Shown here one piece after another: positions 21,592-34,574 of a stretch of 64,000 nucleotides of DNA (positions are counted from its first letter, which is position 1; every line of letters starts with the position of its first letter). The position numbers were made by a program, and so were the translations under genes. The notes below the pieces were generated by a model. It searched no databases, had not been told where the DNA came from, and saw nothing but the letters and a program-made list of their open reading frames with translations. This stretch comes from Clavaria fumosa (lineage: Eukaryota; Basidiomycota; Agaricomycetes; Agaricales; Clavariaceae): positions 310,001 to 374,000 of the forward strand of contig OX637802.1 in the NCBI GenBank assembly GCA_951802425.1, in the 5' to 3' direction.

Positions 21592-22809
21592 ATGGCAACC
21601 CTACAATCACAACTCTTCATGGACATGTTCTACGGCATTAGTGCGTAACCTTTGGCATTACTCTCCCGTTCACGTCCTCAACTTCGAATCAACGCAGATG
21701 GTGTTAACCATACGCCCTCGAGCTCAAGTCTTCCACAGGTGGCTGACGCGACCCATTGCCACAATTACATGCAGGCGGCGCGCTCCCTGCTCTTCGGCGA
21801 TCAGCTTGTAGACTACCCAGGTCCATATCCGATGTCGCCTTCCTCTAGTCTTAGCTCGCCTTCGCGTTCCCCTTCGAGTTTCGACGATTCGCACCCCCCA
21901 TTACCCTATATTGAAATAACCCCTGCTTTCGAATCACTCCCCTTTGATTCCCCCTTCGTCGACGTCTTCTCTCAGCTGTCGGAAACAGACTCCCAATTCG
22001 ATCAATTCTCGGGCTCTGGTTCCAATTTAGCTTGTCCCGAAGAATGGCGGGGCTCATCTTTTCCCACGCCCTCTCGCCCGGGACCATTGTGCGACCGGCC
22101 CACTCATGTGATGCCTGCTTCGCATACCCTCAAGCTGGAAGAGCCGCAAATCACCGCGTCCGATCCCATCTGGTGGACTGACATGAAGCCGATCACCCCT
22201 CATCTGGATCCCACTACCTCGCGCAATTTGAGCCCGTTTGAACACCTTTACTCTTCCGCCGCCTCCGTCTCGTCTTCGCCCTTCTCTTCGGCCCCCCATT
22301 CCCCGATGCCTTGCCCACGCACGCATTCTCCCACATCCAGCATGTGCTCGACACCACCCCCAACTAGACCTGCCAGCCCGCGCCCGAGCTCATCCCCCTG
22401 GTTCTATCCCTCTCCCTCCACTTCTTCGGCCTCCTCTGCCTGCCCGACCTCCACAAAGGTGTGTTCGCATTGTAAAGCAACGAGCACTCCGCTCTGGCGC
22501 CGGGACCCCAACACGCACCAGCCACTGTGCAATGCGTGTGGGCTTTATCTTCAGCACCGACACAAGATGCGACCGCAGGCTCTCATAGATGCAGACGGCT
22601 TTGACGAGGAGGAAGACGAGGGTTGTTCCCCGGGCAGTGGCCCCCAATGTAGCCACTGCCAGACGCGCAACACCTCGGTATGGAGAAGGGGCAAGGACGG
22701 CACACAGGTCTGCAATGCCTGCGGCGTGTACCAACGACTACGAGGGAAACCTAGACCCCTTAGCCTGAAGCGCAATCGCATTAAACCGCGCACGAAACGA
22801 ATAATGTAA
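21592..22809 (+). CDS. GATA-type transcription factor with two zinc fingers
   Basis: Two exons: 21,592-21,640 and 21,698-22,809, giving 386 residues. I chose ATG 21,592 because splicing GTGCGT...ACGCAG joins it in frame, whereas the long single-exon frame has no ATG near its start. Residues 50-275 are Ser/Pro-rich and probably an activation or regulatory region. The first finger is CSHC-x18-CNAC with LWRR. The second, about 35 residues later, is CSHC-x17-CNAC with VWRR. A basic tail of Lys/Arg follows. Both fingers keep the features needed to bind GATA DNA. Double fingers recall iron regulators of the SREA type, but the cysteine-rich segment between fingers of that family is absent, so I do not assign that role. 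It is nuclear by inference and convergent with SQS1. Confidence 0.92.
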
Positions 22810-23277
22810 TCGATTGCGGCACACAAAATTCCTCATCTCGCAGACTTCCACCTATTGGAGGAAGGAATATTCTACCATCCGAGACAAATTCGCAGGCCTT
22901 TGGAAAGGTTTCATTGTAAATAAAATAATGCGCTTGGCTGCTGTTCTCAGGTGCTTACATACCATACACGCACGGTTATTGAGACCGCGTCTAGACACGC
23001 GCGTCTTGTTCCTATCTAATACCGCCACAAGCTATTTTTCCAACTTGTGCAATTCTCACAACAGCCGTGCCCTGATGCGGAGGAAGTAACACGTGTTCAA
23101 TGAAATGCTCGGCGAATATCACCTCCGATCAAAATCGCCGAGCCCAGGGGTCATCACCCATGACAGGCGCGGCGCCGAATTGGCATGATGGACGAGTGTT
23201 TTTGCGTTTGCTACATCCGTCCATAGGACATTGCAAGACATGTATTCGTGATGTGCGCCTGATCAAGAACAATTGAA

Positions 23278-25759
23278 TCACTTCGCACCCAACCCCAGTT
23301 TCGAGTGCTTGAAGACTGCGGCGATAGGATCAGTGAGACCCCCGGTGACGCCAATTCGATCGCCCTCCGACCAACCCATCGACGCAAGCATTCGGAAACC
23401 AACGTTCGATTCTCCTATTCTTGGAGCTGCCTAGACATAGCAAGACACGCGTTTGGAGGATGCACATCCCTGAAAGATAAGCTTGCATACCTTGCCGACC
23501 TTCTCTCCGTCTCTATGTCTCCGTGCACCTGACCCTCCGTGGCGGTTCTGTGAATCCCCCGTGGCAGCGCTCATTCTCCTAAGGATTTTTGCGACCGCCC
23601 AATCGTCTACGGCGAGCATGGTTTTCGTCGTCTTGGTCAATGTCGTATGGCGCTTGTCACCGGATCCAAAGCTCTTGCTCTTCAGCCGGAACGCGAACGC
23701 TATCTCATGGACTGCCTTCCTGATGTCCGTCTTCATCGGCGGTAATTCCATGGTCGATCTACCACCTGGGTCGGCGGCAAAGGCGCGGATTGATGTGAGT
23801 AATGCGGCTATGTCGGTGGCGCGCTTGTCCACATGAGCCTCTGACTTTTCTAGCCGCGCACCACCAACGTTCGCTTCGCGTGTTTCTCTATGCCGAACGC
23901 GCCTGTCCTCAACCGTATTGAGTCCATTCCTTCTATATCCTAGAATCTCTCCACCCTTTCGCATGTCTTCCTTCGTCTCGAATTCTGCGACGAGTCAGGA
24001 CATGTCAGAGTAATGAGGAAGATACGCACCGAGCCTTCGCACAGGCAATGGGTCTTGGCGAAAGAAGCTCTGCTGTTGGAATTTGTGGTTCCTCCCTACT
24101 TTGCTGTTTCTCTCGTGGAAACTCTGCTTGGCATAGAATCCGTGATGAGGTCCTGCTTCTCCACTCTTACCGCACCTTGAGGACGACTTGCTAGCATTCT
24201 TCAACGACCCACTGCTTCTACCAGCGCGATTCATCACATACAGGCGTACTTGCTCCGATGTCTTCCGAAGTCCCAGATGAGTCACACCATCGTAATCGCT
24301 TTCAGACGATTCGGAGGAGGTATCGACCGAGTCTTCATCGCGCGACTCCCCAATTATGAGCGGCTCTTGCAGCTTGAATATATGGTCTTCGTCTTCTTCA
24401 CCATCGCTAGTTTCACTGCTGCAAGTTTGTTCGCTGTCTTCCTGCCTCATTCTAGCCCTATCTTCGAGGTCGTCTATGGTGATAGGGTTGCCTCCGCCCA
24501 TCCCTTTCAAGAATGCGGCCATCGCTTCCAGATCCACATCAACGTCCACAGACATACCCTCGGCATTAACGTCATCTGGGTCATCTGAGTTCTCACCCCA
24601 GTCGAGATCCGAGTCCCCTCTTCTTTGCTCTTGCCATCTTGGATCCCGGTCAGTCGCTTTTCCAGAGCGCAAGTTCTCTTCCTCCAGGATGGCTGGGAAT
24701 GTCTTGAACAACGCATTCTTAGCCTTCTTTGCCCGCGCCGCCTTTCGTCTTTTCTCTCGAGCTTTGAGTTTCGCCTTTGCACTTGGGGTGGTCCGGGGTT
24801 GCTTAGGAGCAGCGGTTGGGGCGAAAGAAAATTTGAAAGGGACGGGAGGCGAACTACGTCTCTCTTGTTTCGGCATGGTCGCTGATGGGCTATTTGGAAG
24901 GACTTGTGAAGGCGCTGAAACCTCGACAGGTGCAGTAGTAGCAAGCTCAGTTTTTGCGGCTATCGACATATTCTGCCGACCAGCGCCCTCTTGTGCAGAT
25001 AGTGGCGGAGTAGAATGCGCGAGTCTCCCTATCTTTGGATAAGGAGCTACGTAGACGATTTGTTCGTCGTCGTCATCGGACTCCGGAGTTGTATCTTGGC
25101 GAGTCTCAATGTCAGACGTGCTCGAAACAAGCATAGCCGTCGTATCGGTGTCAACATGAGGGAATGTAACTTCGTTGTCGACAGCGGAAGTCGCATCCAG
25201 GTCGTCGCAAAGGCGCGCCATGTCAGGAAAATCAACCTCCTCCAACTCATTGTCGGTAGGAGGGGGTGGAGGGCCCGGAGGCTCGTGACTCTGGCCGCTG
25301 AACAGGCTGGCAACGTAATTAGCCGTGGGCATGGAATCCTCCTCGGCTTTGTCTGTGATGCGAGTTTGAATCGTTTCAGAATGGATTGATTAAATGCGGA
25401 AACTGGGCTGACCGTGTTCCGTTGTATTTGGTTGAAAGATGTCTTCTTCTCCTTGAAATAAGAGAGGCGTTTGTGTTGAACGCACGAAAATCACAGGCCT
25501 CAGGAGGGGTCTCTCTGAGTACAGTAAGCTCGATAGAGGAACAGACTGGTTCGACGGGGCAGCTGTACGGGCATTTCGCGAAGGGGGTAATGTCCGATGC
25601 ATCAGCAGCGCCCTTGGGACAAAACTTTGCGCAAGACCACGTCTTCGGAATCCATCTGTGGAACGGGGACGTTCAGGTGTTTGGACGGCACGGGTACCTC
25701 CAGGCGAGGCATTTTGGAATCTGGCATGGCCTGGAGTACCTGTTCGACACTATGAGCAA
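23278..25759 (-). CDS. SQS1: SQS1-type R3H and G-patch protein
   Basis: Exons read as about 25,759-25,413 (5' end uncertain), 25,352-24,030, 23,984-23,491 and 23,430-23,278. The N-terminal part is basic and includes RPLLRPVIFVRST and LFQGEEDIF. The middle is low-complexity and acidic, with AFLKGMGGGNPITIDDLED. An R3H-like domain (RKAVHEIAFAFRLKSKSFGSGDKR) is followed after the last intron by a G-patch: RIGESNVGFRMLASMGWSEG, ending KLGLGAK. In yeast the homologue activates the DEAH helicase Prp43 in splicing and ribosome maturation. The first coding exon begins after an acceptor near 25,760, and I could not fix the true start. Additional introns inside the long exon are possible. It is divergent from USE1. 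Confidence 0.85.
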
Positions 25760-26050
25760 CGCTGGCGACCAGCCGCAATGCCTACACTCACCATCCAACC
25801 ATGAGGCTCGCAGATGCAAAGAGACGTGAGATTGACCTCTTCGTTAGGCCTGAAGGGACTCACTTTGTCCCCATCTAGGAGGAATAGGTAATCCTCTACC
25901 CCTTCCTCGCCCGCGGCCTTGTTTTCTGTTTCCTCTTACCATCTGACGAGTAAGTTATTGCAGTAGGAGTGTAATAGTGTAATGTGTGGACTGTGCAACC
26001 GCAATTGGCATTTGTTTCCCGCATGCTCCAACCACCACATTCCAACCACG

Positions 26051-27041
26051 ATGACCTCCCAGTCTACAATCCATGACAGGGTCAACTTACAGTGTCTAGT
26101 CAAACGACTTGAGCAATCAGCGGACGAGAAGGAGTGGGGAGAGGATGGCTCGTACAAAGATTGGATCAAAATCCAGGGAACTTTGCAGGTATACAGTCTT
26201 ACTTCTCCTTTGACGAACGCAACCGACTGTTTTACAGAAAGTAAAGTACGCAAAGAAGCTGCTAGAGAGAGTAGAACGCTACGAATTTGACCCATCAAGG
26301 TTGGTCGTACCCTTTCGCAGTCGCACTCCAATCCACCCCCGATACGCTTAGGGAGTTCACGCAACGCTACCAGGCTATCCAGAACAGCATACAACGGATG
26401 GAATCCTTCTATCAAGCGGTAGAACTGGTATTCTTTTCTTTGTGTTTGCCGTGTTGGATGCAGCTTCTAACTTCTCTTAGCGCTTGACCCCCAAACCCGT
26501 TCCCGTGGAATCTCTGCTGTCCCAAATCCCCTCCGCACCGCGCTTTTCCGAGACGACCCAGATCGACGACTCGACCGCTCTACCTTTGTCCCAGGATGTC
26601 TCTTTTCTTCCTCAGGTTGAGGACTCGGCCCGGGGCGGGAAGATACCATCATTGGAATCCAGCCCATTCCCTATCGGCCCGACCACCTTCCGATCACATC
26701 CAGTAACATCTTCGGCTCTCAAAACAACGTCTGGCACACAGGAATATGTCGAGGGCACCTCTACGGCTCTCCAAACCGAACTTACGTCTCAACTCGCAAT
26801 AATGGCCACCCAGCTCAAGCGCAACGCAATCCACTTTTCCGAGTCTCTGGAGAAAGATCAGGCCATCGTCGCAAGCGCTCAGGAGAAAATCGAACAGAAT
26901 TACGATGTGATGAAAAAAGAGCGAACAAGACTGCGTGACCACAGTGGGAAGAGCCGTAGTACGACGTGCTTGGTCGCGATGAGTCTGATTGTAGTTATTA
27001 CGGTTTTCGTACTAATGATATTTATCATTCGGTTCATTTGA
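26051..27041 (+). CDS. USE1: USE1-like ER SNARE
   Basis: Four exons: 26,051-26,188, 26,238-26,299, 26,352-26,427 and 26,481-27,041, giving 278 residues. The N-terminal third is helical (RVNLQCLVKRLEQSADEKEW and a basic KVKYAKKLLERVERYEF stretch). The middle is Pro/Ser-rich. The C-terminal 110 residues form a SNARE-like coiled coil starting LQTELTSQLAIMATQLKRN, then a single hydrophobic anchor of about 20 residues ending FIIRFI at the C-terminus. This is the layout of USE1, the ER SNARE for retrograde Golgi-to-ER transport. An ATG 69 bp upstream is in frame, but MTSQSTIHD is the better start. It shares a promoter region of under 300 bp with SQS1. Confidence 0.85.
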
Positions 27042-27845
27042 ACAAGAATGCAATTTTTTAGAGTTGTCGTACACGTTTCGAGCCAACGGCAAACCACTAG
27101 CCGCCCGCCTTCAAGCTGGTATCAATTATCAATATAGGCGGCACGCGCACCGGGTAAGCGGTCAGAACGTGGAAAAGAAAACAGGCTGCGCAGGAAAAAG
27201 TCAAGGCAATCTGGAAAGTCGACCCGCTACTGCATCCGATTCTGGTATCACTGCAACAGACTAAGCCGTGTTCAAGCGGCATCATCCCGACAATCAGGAG
27301 AGAAGTCTGCCGGGCGGTTCGGAAGACGTCCGCGCAACCCCTTTCGCATTATCTTACCTGCACACAGCTCAAGTGCGGAACAATCGCGGGTGGCGCGGAC
27401 GTGAAGATTGCAAGTCAATGGCCGCCACTTTGCATTGTCATCGCGTCGTATCAGAAAATGCCATCTTGCCCAAAAGAAGGCCATCACGAAAATATTTCTT
27501 ACGAGCGCGTTATCTACCCCGGCATGAATGGGCACGCATCCGCTACAATCTTGACGCCTTCTTGCTTGCTTTCAGAATCGATGGCGGCGTGCGGTTGAGG
27601 CGACCGTAAGTTCACTTCTACACTGTGGTCACGTACAAACACATTGTGTATTGATAAAGCATTACGGAGAAATAAATACATAATGTTGATAGTTAGCTCC
27701 AGATGAGCCAGTGATGGACATCGGCTATTCGCTCCCAAACTCTGCCATCATCAATATTTGTACATCAGTTTTACAGCAAGCGAGTCATTTAACACGTAGC
27801 AACGCGCCGGTGAGTCGTCGGCTCGGAAAAAAAAGCTTCTGTCGT
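27042..27845. other. Intergenic, no secure gene
   Basis: Open frames of 60-113 codons occur on both strands without recognisable domains. I see no splice structure linking them. Confidence 0.45.
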
Positions 27846-30074
27846 TTACGTCGCCACAACTTTGTCATCTACAGAGGAGCTCTCGCCTGATCCGTTGCTC
27901 AAGCCGTAGAAAGTAGTCTGAGAGTTAGGAGACGCGTTGGCTCGCCCAATCGTCTCCACGTGCACTTGTTGCCCCTCCTCTTGCTTTTCCAGATCCTGAT
28001 GCTAGCGAGACATCGAATCAATATTCCCTCCGCTAAAGGGGCGGCTACTCACCTCAACGATAACCGCGCCCGGTGTTTCCAAAATGGCAGTAGGCACGAA
28101 CTTCGAAGGCGCCAGGTAATCCGGTGGGGAAGAGTCCCAACCGTATTGGGTCGACCGGGTCACGTTCACGTTAACCTTCAACTGGACGCGGGACATGGCA
28201 ATCAGCAGCCGTCTCACCAGCCGCACAGAAGCGCCGTTCTTTTGCTCACCGGAACTTCTTTCTCACTCGCGCTGGTGGAAGTGGTGAGCCGTGCGCCGGA
28301 TATCTGTTTCTGGAGTTCACTCTTCTTCCGATTTACGGCCAGCTGTCTTGGGCCTGGATCCATTGACTTCATGCGGATTTGTTCACGTGTATTCAGACTG
28401 ACGAGGGAAGGACGTGAGCGAACAGGAACTTCGGCCTCCTACGATGCTACTCACGCGAGAAGTAGCGAGTTTGCGTAAACTGTACATGATAAAGCACGTC
28501 AATCACAGCCAAAACACCATCACAACAGGGCAGAGACTCACGCTTTCCAATGACGAAATGGACACCCATGAATATGAGATTGTGAGGCATAACCAACCAC
28601 TATATCAAGGGTCAATCCGAGGTCACGAAGTAAGGAAAAGAAATGCGTACACAAATCGTAGATATAATCGTAGCAGCGCTAAGTTGGCTCTGGCTCAGTC
28701 CCGGAAACTCGAAACACAAGAAAGGTCTTACCAAGTAAGGGCACCGTTCTCGAGGGCATATAGTAATAGCGAATCAATGACAGCATCCAGGCTGCGCAAT
28801 CGCCATCAGTCATTAGTCGCAACAAAGCACGCCGACAAGACCTACGTAGCGGATAGCGTGCGATTGTTCCCGAGGTAGTAGAAAAGAGAGGCAGTGATCA
28901 AGATGTCGATCGTTGTAGAGAGCGACAATCCCAGCGTGAATATCCACTACACAAATTTCGTTGGTCATTTCGGAGAAAGCCTCAAGGCGCCGAGGGACTT
29001 ACTCTGAACTGGGCGAGGAATAATGAGAAGCGTCCCAGCTTAAGCCTAGCGAGGAAGCAGAGTCAGGTAAATGGCTCAAGTAGCGAGATACAACAAAACT
29101 AACATTGTTCCAGTCGTGGCTGGCAAGCAAATTCGGGGTCAGGATGGAGACATTCATTTTCAAGTTTTTGTACATACTACAAGCCGAGCCTGTATCGTGA
29201 ATAAACAATTAATATTATATTATGGGAGAAACTGGAAACTTCGACGTACACAGACGGCAAACGGCGAGGATAGACTGGAAAAAGAGCAGTGAGCACGAGT
29301 AACATCGGGTACAATGGAAGGCCTACAATTGGAACCACAAGGAGCAGGTTGTGCTTGCTCACTAAACCAGAATATGATTAGTATGTAAGCGGACCCCAAA
29401 CGTCGTGAGACGCATGTACATTTGTAAATCCGGTAAATGAAGAAGCTGTGAGGCAATTATTCAGTTGTAACATCAGCGGGAAACGACAAGCGGACTGACA
29501 AATGCACAGCCAAGGTGAGCACGGCCTACAAGGCGGAGTGCATGAGAAAGGAATATGCGGAAGCAGAATGGCAATCAAATTACCGTGAACACAATCGTGA
29601 CCTGGCAAAAGAAGTTAGAATAACGGCAACGGGACATGAGTGAGAGAGCCATACAGGCAACGTCCAAGGAATTTCGTCGACCCTCGACAGGTCACCGAAG
29701 TGCTTGATGAGATACCACCACAACGATGCCATGATGAAGGCACAGTGCAAGGAATCGAGGGTCCTGCGGGGAGACTCGGTATAGATACAAGGGGGACTGA
29801 GGCTTGATCGTACCATATCGCCAATACCTGGTAGCCATGAGTGTGGGCCCGTCATCAACGAGAATTGAACTCACAAGGGTCTTTAGCCACTTCGAGTCTT
29901 TGCGATACATCTTGATGTAGACGACGACCTGGGCGGCAAGGACACCTGATAGCCTATCGATGAATGGGATATCGGGATAAGTCCTGGGTGAACCGACGAT
30001 GAGCATACGTACAAGATGCCGAGGATTGCCCCGAGGAGGAGAGCGCCATATGTTCCCGGAATGCTGCGAGCCAT
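27846..30074 (-). CDS. DUF6534-type seven-helix membrane protein, copy A
   Basis: Start ATG at 30,074 (MARSIPGTYGALLLGAILGIL). Many small exons can be read, among them LSGVLAAQVVVYIKMYRKDS, TLDSLHCAFIMASLWWYL, FFIYRIYK, then IFTLGLSLSTTIDILITASL, SLDAVIDSLLLYALENG, and MPHNLIFMGVHFVIGK. The signature D-I-L-x-T-A-S-L-F-Y-Y-L, the YALENG segment and the LNTREQIR end of the domain match the fungal DUF6534 family. A polar cytoplasmic tail of over 100 residues follows to the stop at 27,846. Introns are 50-75 bp, about ten to twelve in all; individual borders are not certain. Function of the family is unknown. The paralogue at 32,461-34,574 has the same exon order. Confidence 0.8.
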
Positions 30075-32460
30075 GGTAGAGTACGGGGGGGACGAAGGAT
30101 CGGAGGAAGCCTCATACCTGGTGGGCTTTAATAGCAGCTCTGAAATGGATGAGCATCCCCTTTGGGAGTGGTGCGTGCAATCTCCATGCGGGGCCAAGCA
30201 CCCGAACATGTAAAATCAACCCCGACTACGGCAACTCTTACTGAAATCAATCATTGACCCTGATGAAGGCACACAATCAAGACACTGCCCCCGACTTCAA
30301 GTTCTCGCGTTTTTTCACGTCCGGCTCCTTGATGCAAGCCTGTCCTTCCGTAACCGGTTCCACTCCCGGGGAAGAGTAAATTTTCTTAAAAAAACAAGGG
30401 TTTAGAAGTCCGAGCTCACCAGAAGTACCCAGCACTCACCCTGTTTGTTCAGGAAATACGGAAAGACGAATAGTTTTCTACTTTATTATCGTCCCGGATA
30501 GCAGACTAGAGGACCGTGCGATGCCCTTGCCTTAATTTGCATGCAATGTAAACGCATTAGCACTTGGTGTGGGTGATATCGGCGACCCACCAACCGCTTA
30601 TGGCATCGTATGTCCAACTTATGTAATTGAAAGTAGATTGAAATCGGGTGAAGACGAATTCCCTTATTTAGTTAAATCTTAGGTTGAAAATGATGAAAGA
30701 CATCAATTTTGCTATCCATGTACCGTTACTGTACTCTCGCTTCGGCCTGCTGCCTAACAGGCGAGTCCTTGAGCCAGACACTAAAAGACACAAACTAATC
30801 CTACTATAATAATCATCTGACATTGAACGGCTTTGTTCTGCGGTGCGTTGACCTTTGCATCTTCTTGTTCAAGAACGTTCAAGGTCAATGCGCTTGGCGC
30901 TCATCCATCCATCAAAAGTACTGAATTAGTAATGAAACAATCAAGGAGGGTGAGGCACTTTCGGTATCTCCTTTGGCGGCGTGAGTGTCCTGATGGGATG
31001 GGACAACATCAAGTGGGTGCATGCCCCTTCATCGGTCCCTACCTCAAGGCCGCAGATCGCTTCTGCAACCCCTTGTGGAAGTCGCCACATTGGATCGAGT
31101 GCTCCGAGTCTGAACGCTGCCCGCCACCCCCCGAGAAACCACCGCGCTGTAACTCTGTCGCTTGCCTGCCTCGCAACGCCCAATCGTATAAATAAATATC
31201 AATGTCGAGGTTTGGCCGCAGATATCTGGACGCTGTGTGGGCCATCCATGCGTTCAGGATGGTCAGGTGATGCGGCGTTTGTCGGAGATGGTGCCTCGGA
31301 ACTGTGGGCGCACGTTCCGAATGATCCGAGGCGTCGGTGAAAGCTCAAGCACAAAGGTTCGCGTCTTCATATCGTGGGGGGATTAGGGCATATAGCGGCG
31401 CGGCATAACTGACCCGTTGTGCAATCTTTGATGTCCAAACGATGTTGGAGCAAAACCATATTTGGAATCTTCCGCTCACTTGATTTTGATAATCTGTAAA
31501 TACACTCACCCGCGCGGGGTGAAAGACCCTCGGAGTATCTTGATGGGGACCGCGTTGTTCTGCAGGACTGCGTTGTTCTGCAGGACTGCGTTGTTCTGCA
31601 GCCATCACTGACACTCAGGGTCACTTATCTTCTGAACCGTGGAGAGCCCACCGTTGGGCATTTTGCTTTGCCGCTCCAACAAACGCAACACATGGCACGC
31701 CACCTCCTTCGGCCCCACAGGATAGCGGGGTTGTCTGTTTGGGTCGACCCACACTCGGATTTTCTTTGACCAGATGATTGATTGAGCACGTGATCATTCA
31801 AGCCTTCCTCGTTGGGTGGGTGATCCTCTACCTCAGTGTTGCGGGAACGACATTGCCCGAAAGCTCTTCAGCTCTCCCATCTAAGATTTTGTACATCGAG
31901 CTTCAAGTTGTCTCTGGGCACTAAGGTCTGACTTGACGAGAAAATGCACCCGTAGCCTCACCATGCTCAATCATAAGGCACAGAGCCCCTAAGGCTGGGC
32001 TAGAAGCGAAACTCATCGCGTGCGCGTCACGGACCTCACCGAGTGCGTGCGCGACAAGACCAGCCATTCGGTAGAACATTCATGCCTCTAATACTTTGAG
32101 AAGAGCAAATATGTTGAGGCATTCTCACATCTGAGCGATCCCTTCGCTCGCCAGGTTACTCGGCGTCTAACGCTTCCCGGTCACGTTGAACTGGTTCAAG
32201 GGTCTCACCGTTTCTACGCGGTTGTCGCCAAAGACACGTCCTGAAAAGCATAAGTCCATTGCATCCGAATCGGCTTAAAAAGGATACACGATCAGGGAAG
32301 GGGGATACAGAATCTGGGAGGAATGGCGGGGGTAATTCGGGTCATTTCTCTTCGTCGCAGACGTGTAAAGATCTGTCATCCACAGAGGTAGAAGCGGTGA
32401 AGTAGGTCGCTCGTCGGGACATCCCCGGAGAAACAGGCCCTGCAACAGACTCGTGGGATT
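30075..32460. other. Spacer between the two DUF6534 genes
   Basis: About 2.4 kb without a credible gene. It contains three tandem copies of an 18-mer at 31,552-31,601. Frames up to 120 codons exist but have no recognisable features. Confidence 0.5.
31552..31601 (+). repeat. Tandem 18-mer, 2.8 copies
   Basis: GCGTTGTTCTGCAGGACT is repeated twice perfectly and a third time through GCGTTGTTCTGCAG, with no mismatches. Confidence 0.95.
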
Positions 32461-34574
32461 CTATCGTTCGAATATCTTCCCTGAGGTCCCCGAATTCGAG
32501 ATCAGCAGCCTAGGAAATTTTTCCTTTTGTTCGAAACGAATACGCGAAGCGATGTAGTGGACGAAACTCACAGATTCGGCGTCCAGAGAGGTCGCGTGGG
32601 GCAGATGCTGCGCAGGTACAGCTGCGGGAGAATACACAATATCAGGCGGTCGGATGCCCCAGGGCGAAGGCCCGCGCGACGTGTCGGCATTGAACCGAAG
32701 CTGGGGCAGGATAGGCGCAGGCGACCGCGAATGCGGTCGCACTGCGCGCGAGCCGTGGCTCCACCGGACTGAATCTTTGGTCACAACGCTTGGTGCCCTG
32801 TCGGTGATCCAACGCCGAGGCGTCAACGGAAGGCTGTTCCGGAATTTGCTGGGGTCAGACGGCGCGGTAGAGAACGTGATGCATCCTGATGTTGACATGC
32901 GTCGTATTTGTTGGCGGGTGTTGAGTCTGAGGCACAAAATGTATTTTAGGCGTGAGCCGCGTCTTAAACCAAGGATGACTCACGCCGTGAGAAGGGAATT
33001 GGCATAGACTGATCACATGCCAACATGAGCCGTCGCGACGCAAAGCATGATATGTAATACGAACGTTTTGCGATGACGAAGTGAATCCCCATAAAGATGA
33101 AATTATGAGACATTACGGTCCACTGCGTTGCTCAGGTTAGCTGTTCAAATTTAGAGATGTTGAACATACGGTAATTGTAGATGAAACCGTAGCCGCACTA
33201 TATGGTGCGACACTCAACCGAGGAGAACGAACTTGGAACAACGATGAGTGCTGACCATGTCATCACGCCGTTCTCAAGAGCATATAATAATAAGGTGTCA
33301 ATGACTGCGTCGAGGCTGCGTCATTGTCAGTGCACGAGCAGACGACAGGGTTTGTAATAGATTTACCTTGAAGAGAGCGTGCGACCCATGCCCAGATAGT
33401 AGAACAGCGAGGCGGTAACGAGGATGTCGACGAATGATGACAAGGTCAGGCCTAGTGTGAAGACCCACTTCAATGGGCGGATAAGCATGTCGTATAGCAA
33501 AAATGTTTTCTTTTACTGACTTGGAACTGTTCGATGAATACTTCGAAGCTTCGCAAATGGAGCCTGCCGATTTATCAGAATCATGATGGATAATCATGTG
33601 CATAACATACAAAGTGGCAGTTGTCACTAGGTTTATTTTAAATAGTCGTAAATTCGCCATGGTTGACATGTTCATAACACTTACCGCAGGCCATACCTAT
33701 TTCAGTGGACAGCGATCAGCAAGATAAGAGAGCCGATATGACTTGACATACACAGCCGGAATACCACAAGGGTTGCCTGCGAAGCAAAATTTCAGCTCTA
33801 AACCTCAGATAATCTTGCGCGCCACCGACAATTGGTAGTGTAAGTAGAACGTTCCGCTTGCTCACTGTCCAACAGGACGCCCGTAAGCGTGATACCAAGC
33901 GGAATGACGCGAACCTTACGTCTGAAAATACGATACGTGAAAAAGCTATAGGGGTAGTCTTCAGACAAGCACATATGTTCATCAAAAGAAAAGAGACATA
34001 CCTGTGGACGAGCAGCGTGATGAGGGCCTATTACGTAGACTTTGAGGGATGGAAACTTATAGAATAAATGGAGAACAGTCACCGTGGTCAGAATCGTGAG
34101 CTGGCATGAATTACAGCTTAGGAACCTTTAAAGTAATGTCCACAGAATGCGTACCGGCAAAGGCAAAGGAACAAGAGCATTTCCAAGGGACATGAGGTCC
34201 TCCATGGCGTATTGCCATACTGACGCGCAAACGAAAGCGGAATGGAACATGTCAAGCATCCTGCGTAATAGTCAATACTTTGCAGGCCATACACGGAAAC
34301 AGATGGCCAACCACACCGCGAGAACCTGTAGCGTCAAGACAGGCTTAGTCCGGGAGGAAATGTCATTCAACGAAGAAACTGACCAGCGCTTTCAGATATC
34401 GCGAATCCTGACGGTAAATCTTCATGTAGCTGACAACCTGCGCGAGCAGGATTCCGGAAAGGCTTCGAAGCGTGGGTGAGCTTACACATCCATGACCAAT
34501 GAAGCACTGGGAATCACGCACAATAATGCAAAGAACGAACCGCCCAGAAGAGCGCCAAAATGGGATGCGAACAT
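32461..34574 (-). CDS. DUF6534-type seven-helix membrane protein, copy B
   Basis: Start ATG at 34,574 (MFASHFGALLGGSFFAL). Exons then give LSGILLAQVVSYMKIYRQDS, VLAVWLAICF, MLDMFHSAFVCASVWQYAME, LTILTTVTVLHLFY, RKVRVIPLGITLTGVLL, VFTLGLTLSSFVDILVTASL-FYYLG, LDAVIDTLLLYALENGVMT, VMSHNFIFMGIHFVIAK and YANSLLTALNTRQQIRRM. The helices, the VDILVTASLFYYL signature and the LNTR end match DUF6534. A Ser/Pro/Arg-rich tail of about 145 residues ends at 32,461. Eleven or so short introns are needed; the middle ones near 33,700-33,950 are uncertain. It is clearly paralogous to copy A, but the tails are unrelated at sight. Membrane localisation is certain by composition; ligand and role are unknown. Confidence 0.8.

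Noticed and set aside
21592..22809. Assignment as an iron regulator of the SREA/URBS1 group
   Set aside because: Two fingers are shared but the cysteine-rich linker and finger spacing of that group are missing.
30833..31340. Plus-strand frames of about 120 codons in the spacer between the DUF6534 genes
   Set aside because: No recognisable motif, no splice chain, and frames on the opposite strand are equally long.
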